This document shows, piece by piece, positions 33,423 to 42,454 of a DNA stretch of 44,206 bases. Source of the stretch: an uncultured Granulosicoccaceae bacterium (GTDB lineage: Bacteria; Pseudomonadota; Gammaproteobacteria; Granulosicoccales; Granulosicoccaceae); assembly GCA_938028465.1 (NCBI GenBank), contig CALJAA010000140.1, positions 1-44,206 on the forward strand, in the 5' to 3' direction. The notes under the pieces were generated by a model. It did not search any database. It saw nothing but the letters and a program-made list of their open reading frames with translations, and was not told the DNA's origin. The position numbers and the translations under genes were made by a program. Position 1 is the stretch's first letter, and each line of letters begins with the position of its first letter.

Positions 33423-34145
33423 ATGGATAAATTACATCTAGATCAGCACATCTCACAGCAGTTCAATCACGAACTCGAAGACATCCGCAACCGGGTGCTT
33501 GCAATGGGCGGTCTGGTAGAACAACAAGTCGACCAAGGCTTAACTGCCCTGCTCGAGTCGGATGGCGAACTTGGCCAACAGGTGGCTACCGCGGATTTCG
33601 AAGTCAATGCGATGGAAGTCGAAATCGACGAAGAGTGCATTCAAATTCTTGCGCGTCGTCAGCCCGCTGCGAGCGATTTACGCTTGATCGTTACTGTCAT
33701 TAAGGTCATCACTGATCTGGAAAGAATTGGTGATGAGGCTGAAAAGATGGGACGATTTGCAGTTGACCTCGCTGAGGCGAATGCAGCCACGAGTTATCGC
33801 AAAGAACTTCGCCGCCTTGGTGACCTTGTTAAATCCATGTTGCGGGATGCACTGGATGCATTTGCAAGGCTTGATGTGGACGCAGCGATAAAAACGGCTG
33901 CCCGCGATGAGGATATCAATGCCGAATACCAAACCCTGCAACGCCTACTCGCTACACACTTGATGGAAGACCCAAGGCAAGTATCGCAACTATTAAAAAT
34001 TACTTGGTGCGCACGAGCGCTAGAACGTATCGGTGATCATTCTGTGAATATCTGCGAGTATGTGGTGTATTTGGTTAAAGGACGAGATATTCGACATATC
34101 AACTTTGATCAGGTGCAATCAGAGTTTCTATCAAAGCCAACGTAG
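33423..34145 (+). CDS. phoU: Phosphate signalling protein PhoU
   Basis: PhoU connects Pst transport to PhoR and keeps the regulon off when phosphate is plentiful. The 240-residue helical protein has the two PhoU repeats, with ARRQPAASDLRLIVTVIK followed by DLERIGDEAEKM, and later CARALERIGDHSVNICEYVVY. It ends the pst operon. The last 37 bp overlap the 3' end of the opposite-strand protease gene, leaving no room for a terminator between them. Confidence 0.97.
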   Translation: MDKLHLDQHISQQFNHELEDIRNRVLAMGGLVEQQVDQGLTALLESDGELGQQVATADFEVNAMEVEIDEECIQILARRQPAASDLRLIVTVIKVITDLERIGDEAEKMGRFAVDLAEANAATSYRKELRRLGDLVKSMLRDALDAFARLDVDAAIKTAARDEDINAEYQTLQRLLATHLMEDPRQVSQLLKITWCARALERIGDHSVNICEYVVYLVKGRDIRHINFDQVQSEFLSKPT

Positions 34146-35170
34146 TGCCAGCGGCGTAAACCAACACCCGCCATTACCCAAAGCAACAACCACATCGCGC
34201 CTGTGCCAGGGAGCGTATCTTCATTGCTACCTGCTGACCCACCGATGTTATCGTTAGCACCGTTTTCAGCTGCAAGCGTGCGAGGCGTGCCCACGGTACT
34301 GACTTGCGTGTACTGACTAATCCAATCCACATATTGGCCTACATTGGTATACACACCGTAGAACAGTGCTTCTGCGCATCCACGGCCATAACTAACAATG
34401 CCCAGTTGAGCTGGCACACCCTCAAAATTAGCTATCAACGGGCCACCACTATCCCCAACACAACTATCAATGCCACCTTGGGCGAAGCCTGCGCATATTT
34501 GATTGCTCGAAATGTTGCCGTCGTATGACACGGCTGCGTTACAAACATCTCTTGAGACAATCGGAACAAGGGCGTGTCGCAGTTCATCAGGAAATAAAGG
34601 CTGCGTAGGGTCGCTATAGTCAGTAGCTCCCCAACCAGCTACCGTCGCGTTGTACCCCACTAACACATTGGCATTATCACTAAACAAGCTAACTGGCGTT
34701 TGAGACGTATTAGTTGCCAGTTCAATTAGAGCGATGTCATTCGCAATGTCTTGACTATTGTTGTTATAGCCAGGGTGTATGAAGTAGTTGCTGACAACAT
34801 ATTCGGTTGGGCTTTCGGTACGTAAGTTCGTAATGCCTACAACAGCTTTAAAAGAATCATTGCTGATACGGCCACCAAACTGGTCATACATGCAGTGTGC
34901 AGCCGTCATTAACCATTTATTGTTGATGACTGATGCACCGCAAAATTGTCGGTTTACCAAACTAGCCGAGCTATTGCGAACCAATGCTGATATATAAGGA
35001 AACTGACCAGCTGCGCTTTGGTCTCCGCCGATAATACGAGTCGTATTGTCGATTATGGCTACACCGGAATCATCCGCCATAGATGGCAGCGCCCAGGCCG
35101 CCGCGCAGGCGGATAGTAGAATCGTGAACTGCGCACGCTTTAGCATCCGGTGCTTTACTTTGACCAACAT
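34109..35170 (-). CDS. Secreted trypsin-like serine protease 1 with GlyGly-CTERM-like tail
   Basis: This S1-family protease has 353 residues. ATG 35170 has AGAGG nine bases upstream. The signal peptide ends at SMA, and the pro-region ends at TRIIGG, the activation site. The triad is His in MTAAHCM, Asp in NDIALIEL and Ser in CVGDSGGPL. Asp six residues before the Ser (the S1-pocket position) predicts cleavage after Arg or Lys. The C-terminus has GGSAGS, a helix (MWLLLWVMAGVGL) and RR, as in GlyGly-CTERM proteins processed by rhombosortase and secreted by type II systems. A 14-residue tail after RR is encoded antisense to phoU. Confidence 0.93.
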   Translation of the reverse strand: MLVKVKHRMLKRAQFTILLSACAAAWALPSMADDSGVAIIDNTTRIIGGDQSAAGQFPYISALVRNSSASLVNRQFCGASVINNKWLMTAAHCMYDQFGGRISNDSFKAVVGITNLRTESPTEYVVSNYFIHPGYNNNSQDIANDIALIELATNTSQTPVSLFSDNANVLVGYNATVAGWGATDYSDPTQPLFPDELRHALVPIVSRDVCNAAVSYDGNISSNQICAGFAQGGIDSCVGDSGGPLIANFEGVPAQLGIVSYGRGCAEALFYGVYTNVGQYVDWISQYTQVSTVGTPRTLAAENGANDNIGGSAGSNEDTLPGTGAMWLLLWVMAGVGLRRWHYVGFDRNSDCT

Positions 35171-35358
35171 AGCTGACTACCTCTAACAATGTAGGTGCTA
35201 TCGGCACTGGTGCAGTCATCCGCAATAGCGTTTGATGCAGTGTGAAATGCTTCGCTCTATTCTTCTACGCAATTATCAATTGCAATGCATTGCTGTGTTT
35301 TAAGGATGGGCAGGATGCATTGTAGTGTGACGCACTAGAGTCATTTTGGTACAAGCCG

Positions 35359-35949
35359 TTATTCAAACAACCACGGTAGGCTATCAGCTAGGCGAGTGTC
35401 ACGGATTCGATACTCCACGATAGAAGCTGACTCGAGGTGCGACAGGGAGAGCTCGTCGGTACCGGATAACCAAACGGTTTCAGTTCGCTCAGTAGCATTT
35501 AAAGGGCGTTGTTTGGCATCAGGCCAACTCGTTTCAAGCGACGATTGAACGCCAGCATACGATGCAGCATCACCTTCAGCGTCTACATCAAGGCGTACCA
35601 ATGTTTCATCTAAGAAGTACGTCACCACTCGCACAATGCGTGCATCGTTGAGAAGAACCGCTTCTGGCTTGTATTCGCAAATCGATAAGTTAAACGCCTT
35701 TCTAGTATTAGCTAAACTGACACCGCGCGTTTCGCAACGTGGTTCAATATTGTATTGCTGAGAGACTATTTTGCTAGCGGTGGCTTCGTTGTCACCAAGC
35801 TGAACATCGGTTAAACCGAAACGCTCATTAACACTGGTTAGTTCAACCTTAGATGGCACCGGCACTTGAGTTGTAGACATGCAAGCAGTCGCTCCTAGTA
35901 GTAAACCAAAAAACAGACAATAAGTGTGTTGTTTGCGCACGGTATTCAT
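35359..35949 (-). CDS. Predicted lipoprotein of unknown function
   Basis: I do not recognise this 196-residue protein. It has a lipoprotein signal (FFGLLLGATAC, lipidated Cys23), so it should be anchored in the outer or inner membrane facing the periplasm. The mature part is mixed alpha/beta in look, with two further Cys (about residues 73 and 92), and ends SLPWLFE. It lies between two paralogous protease genes on the same strand, with 86 bp and 188 bp gaps, so it may be cotranscribed with the upstream protease. A role with the proteases is only a guess from position. Confidence 0.75.
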   Translation of the reverse strand: MNTVRKQHTYCLFFGLLLGATACMSTTQVPVPSKVELTSVNERFGLTDVQLGDNEATASKIVSQQYNIEPRCETRGVSLANTRKAFNLSICEYKPEAVLLNDARIVRVVTYFLDETLVRLDVDAEGDAASYAGVQSSLETSWPDAKQRPLNATERTETVWLSGTDELSLSHLESASIVEYRIRDTRLADSLPWLFE

Positions 35950-36035
35950 ATACCTTAAGTTTAGCTTAGATTTGTGTGAAGCTCAGATGAGAAGCTTGAG
36001 TAAGTCGCTCGGACTAATCGCTTAAATCAAAATTT

Positions 36036-37067
36036 TTAACTACGACGGCTAACGCGGCGTTTTATAAACACGCCAACCATCAGCCAGAGTAAAACCCAAG
36101 TAGCACCCGAGCCAGAGCTACTGCCGGCTGAACCACCACGCTCGACGTTTTCAGGCCTGCTCGTGGTTTCGATTTGAGTGAACTGTTTTATCCAATCCGT
36201 ATACCGGCCAACGTCCGTGTACAAGCCATAAAACTGTGGTAACGCACAACCATTGCCAGAACTGACTACACCCAGCTGGGTTGGAACACCATCCAGTACC
36301 GCAATCAACGGGCCGCCGCTATCACCGCTACAGGAATCGACACCGCCTTGAGCGAAACCTGCGCAGATGTGTGAGTCGTTTACCGTGCCTGCATAGGAGA
36401 TAGGTGAATTACAAACCTCCTTTGACACAATCGGAATATTGGCGCTACGAAGAACTTCAGACCTCACGACTTCTTCCGAGCTGATGTACTGCTTTGCACC
36501 GTAACCAATAATCGTAGAGTTAACGCCAACCAACCCTTCAGCTGATTCATCATACAAGCTGATCGTTCTTGCACCAGGGATAACATTTGCCAACTCAATC
36601 AAGGCGATGTCATTTTCTAAAAGTTGGACATCAGCGACGTATTCAGGGTGTATATAGTAATTGGCAACGACAAGTTCTTCTGGGGATTGAGTGCGTAAAT
36701 TCGTGACCCCAACTGCTACTCTAAACGACTCAGGCTCAATGCGGAAACCAAAAAAATTGAACATACAATGAGCAGCCGTAAGCAGCCATTTTTCGTTAAT
36801 GATTGTCGCACCGCAAAAATGGCGACTCGTTAATGGGCCTGCACCACTACGCACCATCGTCACCACAAAAGGAAAATCACGATGAGAGGTAGGGCTACCA
36901 CCGATAATTCGGGTAGTCGTGTCAATGATTCCGACGGTCGAATCATCTAAAGCGCCATTGGTTAGATCATCAGCTAATACGGGTTGCAGGCAGAGTATTG
37001 AGCATATAAACGACAACACTACATACCCAGCGCTGTCGGCCATCCTTTGCTTCATTTTGTACAACAT
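36036..37067 (-). CDS. Secreted trypsin-like serine protease 2 with GlyGly-CTERM-like tail
   Basis: This is a paralogue of the protease at 34109. I chose ATG 37067 because MLYKMKQRM aligns with MLVKVKHRM of protease 1 and GGAG lies upstream; the frame stays open to 37145. The product has 343 residues with a signal peptide ending VLA. It has the activation site TRIIGG, the triad in LTAAHCM, NDIALIEL and CSGDSGGPL, and the trypsin-type Asp in the S1 pocket. The tail is GGSAGSSSGSG, a helix (TWVLLWLMVGVFI) and KRRVSRRS, a clear GlyGly-CTERM-like signal. Confidence 0.93.
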   Translation of the reverse strand: MLYKMKQRMADSAGYVVLSFICSILCLQPVLADDLTNGALDDSTVGIIDTTTRIIGGSPTSHRDFPFVVTMVRSGAGPLTSRHFCGATIINEKWLLTAAHCMFNFFGFRIEPESFRVAVGVTNLRTQSPEELVVANYYIHPEYVADVQLLENDIALIELANVIPGARTISLYDESAEGLVGVNSTIIGYGAKQYISSEEVVRSEVLRSANIPIVSKEVCNSPISYAGTVNDSHICAGFAQGGVDSCSGDSGGPLIAVLDGVPTQLGVVSSGNGCALPQFYGLYTDVGRYTDWIKQFTQIETTSRPENVERGGSAGSSSGSGATWVLLWLMVGVFIKRRVSRRS

Positions 37068-37208
37068 GGTTGTCGTGGCTCCGTTTAACTGCGTACCCTG
37101 ATCAGCTTTTTGATCGGCTTTGCGTGTATCTCGCTGACCAATCATCGCAGGTCAGCGCCCTATTTAGGCTGCAAGCGGCGTCTTTTTGTGCCAACTACAA
37201 CACACAAG

Positions 37209-37838
37209 TCATGATTCTTTACGTGGATCCCCGGGCATTAGATCATAGGGGTGCATCCAACCCGGCAAAGCCTTGATTCGACTCAGCCATTCATTAACGG
37301 CTGGAAACGCTGAGAAGTCGATTGGGGTTTCGTCTTCAAAGAACAAATAGCCACACAAGGAGATATCCGCAATGGTTGGTTCATCACCAATGACAAATGC
37401 AGATTGGCTTACGCGCCTTTCAACAATCTTAAGAGCACTGACAGCGCGCTTGTGTAAAAATTCCGTTACCTCTGTTTCGCCAGTTTTAGCAAAATGCGTA
37501 AGGAACCGTAATGAAGCGATGTAACTAGTGAACTTATGGTTATCAAAAAATAACCATCTCATAATTTCACGATGCTCGGGCACACTCTGCCCGTCAAAAC
37601 TTTCGAAACTTTCGGCTAAGTAATCCAAGATAACGCCACTTTGACTCAGCACTAGTTCGCCAGCTTCCAATATGGGCACTTCGCCAAACTCATTGAGCTT
37701 TAAATAGCGAGGTTCGAGATGTTCACCGTTGAAAAAATCAACAAAAACAGGCTCCCAATCAGCGCTACACAGATTTAGCATTAGCGCCGATTTGTAAGCG
37801 TTTCCTGATTGCGCAAAACAATGTAGTTTGAATTTCAT
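37209..37838 (-). CDS. Glutathione S-transferase family protein
   Basis: ATG 37838 gives 209 residues beginning MKFKLHCFAQSGNAYK, the thioredoxin-like first strand of a GST. The conserved NEFGEVPILEAGELVLSQSG contains the cis-Pro and the glutathione-contacting Gln-Ser. The C-terminal helical domain has FVIGDEPTIADISLCGYLF, the usual N-capping Asp motif. Substrate is unknown. An upstream start (37886) adds 16 atypical residues. It stands alone between the protease and DUF1501 genes. Confidence 0.9.
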   Translation of the reverse strand: MKFKLHCFAQSGNAYKSALMLNLCSADWEPVFVDFFNGEHLEPRYLKLNEFGEVPILEAGELVLSQSGVILDYLAESFESFDGQSVPEHREIMRWLFFDNHKFTSYIASLRFLTHFAKTGETEVTEFLHKRAVSALKIVERRVSQSAFVIGDEPTIADISLCGYLFFEDETPIDFSAFPAVNEWLSRIKALPGWMHPYDLMPGDPRKES

Positions 37839-37943
37839 GTGCGTATTGTACCCCGTGATTGGCCAGACTGACTTACAGGGCTGCATAGCAGCTCAAGAGC
37901 GCATAGTCACCGGGAATATTACCGCGTTTAGGCCACCCTTTCG

Positions 37944-39350
37944 CTAATTACGAAACAAGCCGTAGCTATTTTGCCAATCACTTGAGAAGTTTTGCAGATC
38001 GGGGAACACATCAGCCATATCGCTTGGCGATAGGCCCATCCAAGTGCCCAAAGCAGCACCGTATTCGTTTATCGACATGCGCGGGATTAAGCGCCCGTTA
38101 CTACCGATATCTTCACTGCCGCCGATTGAAAAATCCGGCCAATCACCAATCATTTGACCACCGTTTACGGCTCCCCCCATCACCATGTAATGACCACTCC
38201 ATCCGTGATCGGAGCCATTACCGTTAACCGTTAGCGTGCGTCCAAAATCGGATGCAGTGAAAGACGTGACGCTATCTTCAATATTAAGCTCGCCCAACGT
38301 TTGTTGAAAACCTGTTAAAGCAGCATCTAACTCTTGCGTAAGCTCAATCAATCGCGGTGTTTGGTAGTCGTGTGTATCCCAACCACCCATGCCAACAAAA
38401 AACACTTGCCGCTTCATGCCTAGGGCTTCGCGCCCAGCGATCATTCGCGCAACCATTCGTAGCTGTGTTGCCACTCGGCTGGTATCATCAAAAGGCGTAG
38501 CAAATGTCGGGGAATTTCGTAATACCTCACTAATCAATTGAGAACTATCCCTTGCGCGCAAAAACGAATTTGCAACAAACTGTTTTATCAGGTGCTCATC
38601 TTGAATCGCCATGATGCGAGAGATACTTTCCGCACGCGCATTGTTTCGACTTTGCCCATCACTGTTGTCCAAATAGGCCATTAGACTTGGGCCTGACTGG
38701 GGGTTAATTGATATAGGCGTGCCGATATTACCGGGTAGAAAAGCGTTACTACCATTAACCGAAAATGTGGCTGGCAGATCACTCCCGCCATTAGCTTCCA
38801 TCAATAAATCAGCCATACGACCACCCCAACCTGATCCGACAATCGATGTTGGTTGGCTAGACAACCCTTTTTGCCACTGCTCTTGTTGATGATTGTGAGC
38901 AAATAGATCTGACGGTACAGCAATACTCTCGGCTTGAAAACTTGATCGAGTCACGGGTACGATCAAATTGCCGACATTCGCCACGAGCGAAAGCCGACCA
39001 TTGTCATATAAATCACGTAGCCCAGGCATATTGGGATTAAAACCAACGACTGAATCGGCAGTGGGCAGCAAGGTGTCTCGTGCCAAACTTAAATCACCAC
39101 GCGATTGCGCATATTCTTGATGGCCACCGGCATCGTACGGAATAAACATATTGTAGGAATCACTACCGCCATACAAAAATATACAGACCAGTGCTTTGTA
39201 ATCGTTAAGTCCTGCGTAATCACCAGAAGCAGCTAAAGCCGAGCTCATAATGTTGAGCTTGCCACCCATCGCGCCCATGCCACTACCCAGTAAGGAGGCT
39301 TTGGCTGCTTGTTTTAAAAACCGACGTCGGTTTTGATTGGTATTTTTCAT
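37944..39350 (-). CDS. DUF1501 exported protein (Tat substrate)
   Basis: The 468-residue protein starts with a twin-arginine signal, NRRRFLKQAAKASLLGSG, so it is exported folded. DUF1501 proteins have an alkaline-phosphatase/sulfatase-like fold and unknown function. YKALVCIFLYGGSDSYNMFIP, VGMGGWDTHDYQ, ASDFGRTLTVNGNGSDHGWS and HYMVMGGAVNGG are the expected motifs, with Asp and His residues that could bind metal. It begins 7 bp after the DUF1800 gene, a common pairing, so both are probably translated from one mRNA. Confidence 0.92.
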   Translation of the reverse strand: MKNTNQNRRRFLKQAAKASLLGSGMGAMGGKLNIMSSALAASGDYAGLNDYKALVCIFLYGGSDSYNMFIPYDAGGHQEYAQSRGDLSLARDTLLPTADSVVGFNPNMPGLRDLYDNGRLSLVANVGNLIVPVTRSSFQAESIAVPSDLFAHNHQQEQWQKGLSSQPTSIVGSGWGGRMADLLMEANGGSDLPATFSVNGSNAFLPGNIGTPISINPQSGPSLMAYLDNSDGQSRNNARAESISRIMAIQDEHLIKQFVANSFLRARDSSQLISEVLRNSPTFATPFDDTSRVATQLRMVARMIAGREALGMKRQVFFVGMGGWDTHDYQTPRLIELTQELDAALTGFQQTLGELNIEDSVTSFTASDFGRTLTVNGNGSDHGWSGHYMVMGGAVNGGQMIGDWPDFSIGGSEDIGSNGRLIPRMSINEYGAALGTWMGLSPSDMADVFPDLQNFSSDWQNSYGLFRN

Positions 39351-39357
39351 GGCTGTC

Positions 39358-41130
39358 TCACATTTGAACCAGGTAATCAGGCGAGGCCATGATTAGTGAA
39401 ATGACGTCGCGCGCTGCTTGTGACCGCCCTTCGTCCGTATCATCAAACAACGCAATGTGATCAAGCAATACAGCTCGCAGAGGCGCACTCATGTTTCCGG
39501 ACAGTAGTAAAATATTCAATTCGTCCAATAACTCTTCAGGCTTGTCTACTAATGCAATCTCACGTGACAGATCAAGATGAGACCATCGTTGCTGTGAGGT
39601 GTCTGGGTTTTGCAAAAAAAAGCGTTGGATTTGGGAGTTCACACGGGACGTAGTGGCTAGTATGTTGTTGTCTGTGTAGATCTCAGCCTCAGGTATCAGC
39701 AATCCCGCTTGGTACGCAGGCCCTTGCGGTGAAAAATCTGGACGAAAAAAGTTAAACACAGATGTCGCTAAAAGAGGCGCCTGTCCGATTACCCCATCAA
39801 TACCAACCAGCGCAGGCGAACCCGTATTGAATGCACCGTCTACGGCATCTGTACCAGGGCGAATATTAAATGCCCGCCATAGATGAGTTAATCGCATTAT
39901 CGGCTCGCGCAACTTCCCAAAGTTAGGTTGGCTCGTTGCACCGTTAAATGCTTCCTCATCAAACAGTATCGCGCGCAACACCGCCTTGAGATCACCTCGC
40001 ACACCCTCGCCGTTGTCATTAAATGCTGTGGCAACACGACCAACATACGCAGGCGTTGGGTTGCTGGTTACAAACTTTTGAATTAATTGCTTACCAATGA
40101 ATGGCCCAACGTTTGGATGATTAAACAAACTATCCAATGCCGCTTTTAAATCATCATTAGCCGGTGCTCCAGCGGGCGTTGTTTGGCCATTGATTAGTGT
40201 TTTCGGCCCCACGTCATGATATTCCTCGACCGGTTCCATATTTGAAATTAGATCACCACCGGTGAATAACGGCTGACTCCAGTTACGCGGATTTCGATAA
40301 GTCCAACCTGTAAAAACTCGCGCATAATTTTCGATATCCCGTTGAGTGTAAGCAGGTATGGGTTTGCCATTTAGTGTTTTGAAGGTTCCGTCAATTTCAA
40401 GCTCATGCGACCCAATCGAAAAAAGCTGCATCACTTCACGCGCAAAGTTTTCATCAGCTCGAGTATTCGTGGCCGGATCACCTCGTGCATTTTGCAACAT
40501 ACTCAAATACAAACCCATCACTGGGCTGAGCGTGACTTCTTCAAGTAATTCACGGTAATTACCGAAGGCATTTTCGAGTAACTTATCGTAGTAGCGAGTG
40601 ACACCATACTGAGAGTTACTCAAGGAATAACCAATGTCCGAAATCACCATGATTTCACTCAATGCAAAGGCCATACGTTGACGAAGCTGATCTTCACCTA
40701 ATGTCGTTTGCACCCACCAATAATTGTGACGTGGAGACCGGAAACTTCCGTTTGAGTGGGTACGAACGTAATCTAAATGAGCTGGCCCTTTGAGCGTGAA
40801 CTGCTTTTCAACCCATTGTTCAATACCATCGCGAACAACCTCGTCAATGGAATCATGGGTGGGGCCGAATGTTGCTCGCGCCAATAGCTGCGATGCATTT
40901 TCAGGGGTAGCGGGTGGAATGTTGAAGCTCAGAGCGCCTGGTTGAAGTGCGCCAATGATGGTTGGCCCAGCATCCACGCTAGTGTCGTTGGTGCCGCTAT
41001 TGTCGCCTGATCCTCCACCCGAACAGGCAGCCATTGATGCCACTAGTGTCACTACAGCGGTTACGATGAATGGCCTAGTCCATACCTTTTCTGGCGCTGT
41101 CAGTCGCGACTTTATCGGGCTTGCTACCAT
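39358..41130 (-). CDS. DUF1800 predicted lipoprotein
   Basis: The 590-residue protein has an N-terminal signal ending in SMAAC with predicted lipid-bearing Cys36, then a Gly/Ser/Asp-rich linker. The DUF1800 region shows ASQLLARATFGPTHDSIDEV, VQTTLGEDQLRQRMAFALSE, NFAREVMQLFSIG and NYARVFTGWTYRN. ATG 41130 has AGGAG seven bases upstream. Function is unknown; it is nearly always next to a DUF1501 gene. A palindrome shared with the DUF2330 gene lies 62 bp upstream. Confidence 0.92.
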   Translation of the reverse strand: MVASPIKSRLTAPEKVWTRPFIVTAVVTLVASMAACSGGGSGDNSGTNDTSVDAGPTIIGALQPGALSFNIPPATPENASQLLARATFGPTHDSIDEVVRDGIEQWVEKQFTLKGPAHLDYVRTHSNGSFRSPRHNYWWVQTTLGEDQLRQRMAFALSEIMVISDIGYSLSNSQYGVTRYYDKLLENAFGNYRELLEEVTLSPVMGLYLSMLQNARGDPATNTRADENFAREVMQLFSIGSHELEIDGTFKTLNGKPIPAYTQRDIENYARVFTGWTYRNPRNWSQPLFTGGDLISNMEPVEEYHDVGPKTLINGQTTPAGAPANDDLKAALDSLFNHPNVGPFIGKQLIQKFVTSNPTPAYVGRVATAFNDNGEGVRGDLKAVLRAILFDEEAFNGATSQPNFGKLREPIMRLTHLWRAFNIRPGTDAVDGAFNTGSPALVGIDGVIGQAPLLATSVFNFFRPDFSPQGPAYQAGLLIPEAEIYTDNNILATTSRVNSQIQRFFLQNPDTSQQRWSHLDLSREIALVDKPEELLDELNILLLSGNMSAPLRAVLLDHIALFDDTDEGRSQAARDVISLIMASPDYLVQM

Positions 41131-41191
41131 GCCTACGCTCCTGTATTCACTGGGTGTGAATAACTCTAGTCAATGATGCCGAGAAGCGCTA

Positions 41192-41207
41192 TGGGATTTA
41201 TATCCCA
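41192..41207. promoter_or_regulatory. Palindromic site TGGGATATAAATCCCA
   Basis: Arms TGGGAT and ATCCCA flank TATA; with ATGGGAT/ATCCCAT the arms reach seven bases. It differs at one base from the site at 9696 before the DUF2330 gene. On the minus strand it includes TATAAA as a possible -10 box, but I see no good -35 box at 16-18 bp, unlike the other site. Confidence 0.55.
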
Positions 41208-41341
41208 TCATGGTGAAGTAATCCTAATTGTCCCTAAAAGATCAATTTTGGAGCTTCTACGCTACTTTGCATCTATCGGCAGCGGCGGAGCACCATTGAA
41301 ATACCGAATAGCAATCTTTTTTGATCCAACAACTAAGAATG

Positions 41342-41971
41342 TCAGCTAATGGCCCATTCAACGTCTTCGATAGCCACATCAGCGACCGTCTCCCAACTAC
41401 CTGAACCATTGTGTTCAAGCTGCAGGATTGAACGACAGCAATTATCCAAATGAGGATCGTCCCAAATCACAGACAGGGGTTGGGAAGCAAAATTCAATAT
41501 GATGGATTTGATCAACACGCCATGACTGACCACTAATACATCACCGCTAGGTACTTGAGATCGAATGTGCTCTACAGCGGCCTTACCTCTTTCACTGACT
41601 TGCTTAACTGTTTCCGCGCCCGACAAGCTAAACAGCTCTGGCTGTTGTTTAAATTGTGCGTGTTCATCCGGCCATGTGTTTGGTATGTCCTCCCACATGT
41701 GAGTTTCCCATACACCCAAACCCATTTCTTTTAAGTTATCAACAAACTGAATCGGGTTTGAACGCTCTTGGCAAAGAATTTCTGCAGTTTCTCTGGTGCG
41801 TAAAAGCGGGCTAGCAAACACGGCTTTAAATTCAATATCGCGCAGAAGCTGACGAACCGATGCGGCCTGTTGGCGCCCAGTGTCGTTTAGTTCAGAATTT
41901 TGCTGGCCCTGAACTTTGCGGATTGCGTTCCAGTCGGTCTGACCATGACGTACTATATGGAGTCTTAGCAT
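41342..41971 (-). CDS. Histidine phosphatase family protein
   Basis: The 209-residue protein begins LRLHIVRHGQTDWN, the RHG motif with the catalytic His, and has FASPLLRTRETAEIL and VLVVSHGVLIKSI (second His). It belongs to the phosphoglycerate-mutase-like branch, which includes GpmB and CobC, phosphatases of varied substrates. The substrate cannot be told. It is divergent from the YaiI gene with 17 bp between starts. Confidence 0.92.
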   Translation of the reverse strand: MLRLHIVRHGQTDWNAIRKVQGQQNSELNDTGRQQAASVRQLLRDIEFKAVFASPLLRTRETAEILCQERSNPIQFVDNLKEMGLGVWETHMWEDIPNTWPDEHAQFKQQPELFSLSGAETVKQVSERGKAAVEHIRSQVPSGDVLVVSHGVLIKSIILNFASQPLSVIWDDPHLDNCCRSILQLEHNGSGSWETVADVAIEDVEWAIS

Positions 41972-41988
41972 AATGACGAGTTTAGTTT

Positions 41989-42444
41989 ATGACGATATGG
42001 GTTGATGCTGATGCCTGCCCCGGCGTGATCAGGGATATCCTGTTTAAAGCGTCGCAGCGTACAAAGATACCACTAACCTTGGTTGCTAATCATGCTCAAC
42101 AAACACCCCGTACGCCATGGATCACGTTTGTACAGGTTGGATCGGGATTTGACGTCGCGGACGACGAAATTGTGAAGCGTGTACAGCCAGGTGATTTAGT
42201 GATTACGGGCGATATTCCGTTGGCCGCTGAGGTGATTGAAAAAAAGGCCCTTGCGCTTAACCCACGAGGTGAGCTGTACAATGATGAAAACATCAAGCAA
42301 CGCTTAAATATGCGCGACTTTATGGAGACAATGCGTAGTAGTGGTATACAAAGTGGCGGACCGGCTGCAATGGGGCCACGTGAACGACAAGCCTTTGCTA
42401 ATCAGTTGGATAAGTACTTAGCAAAGGCTACGCCTCCAAATTAA
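41989..42444 (+). CDS. yaiI: YaiI/YqxD family protein (UPF0178)
   Basis: The 151-residue protein starts [19 protein letters not shown], and carries [13 protein letters not shown] and [18 protein letters not shown], the conserved acidic motifs of UPF0178, which resemble PIN/NYN nucleases. The end has [20 protein letters not shown]. Its function is not established. The 3' end lies 10 bp from the convergent ABC ATPase gene. Confidence 0.93.
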   Translation: MTIWVDADACPGVIRDILFKASQRTKIPLTLVANHAQQTPRTPWITFVQVGSGFDVADDEIVKRVQPGDLVITGDIPLAAEVIEKKALALNPRGELYNDENIKQRLNMRDFMETMRSSGIQSGGPAAMGPRERQAFANQLDKYLAKATPPN

Positions 42445-42454
42445 CTACGCAAAC

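Noticed and set aside
35282..35293. 12-bp palindrome GCAATGCATTGC between protease 1 and the lipoprotein
   Set aside because: Single copy in an AT-rich gap, and not clearly placed relative to promoter boxes; too little evidence for a regulatory site.
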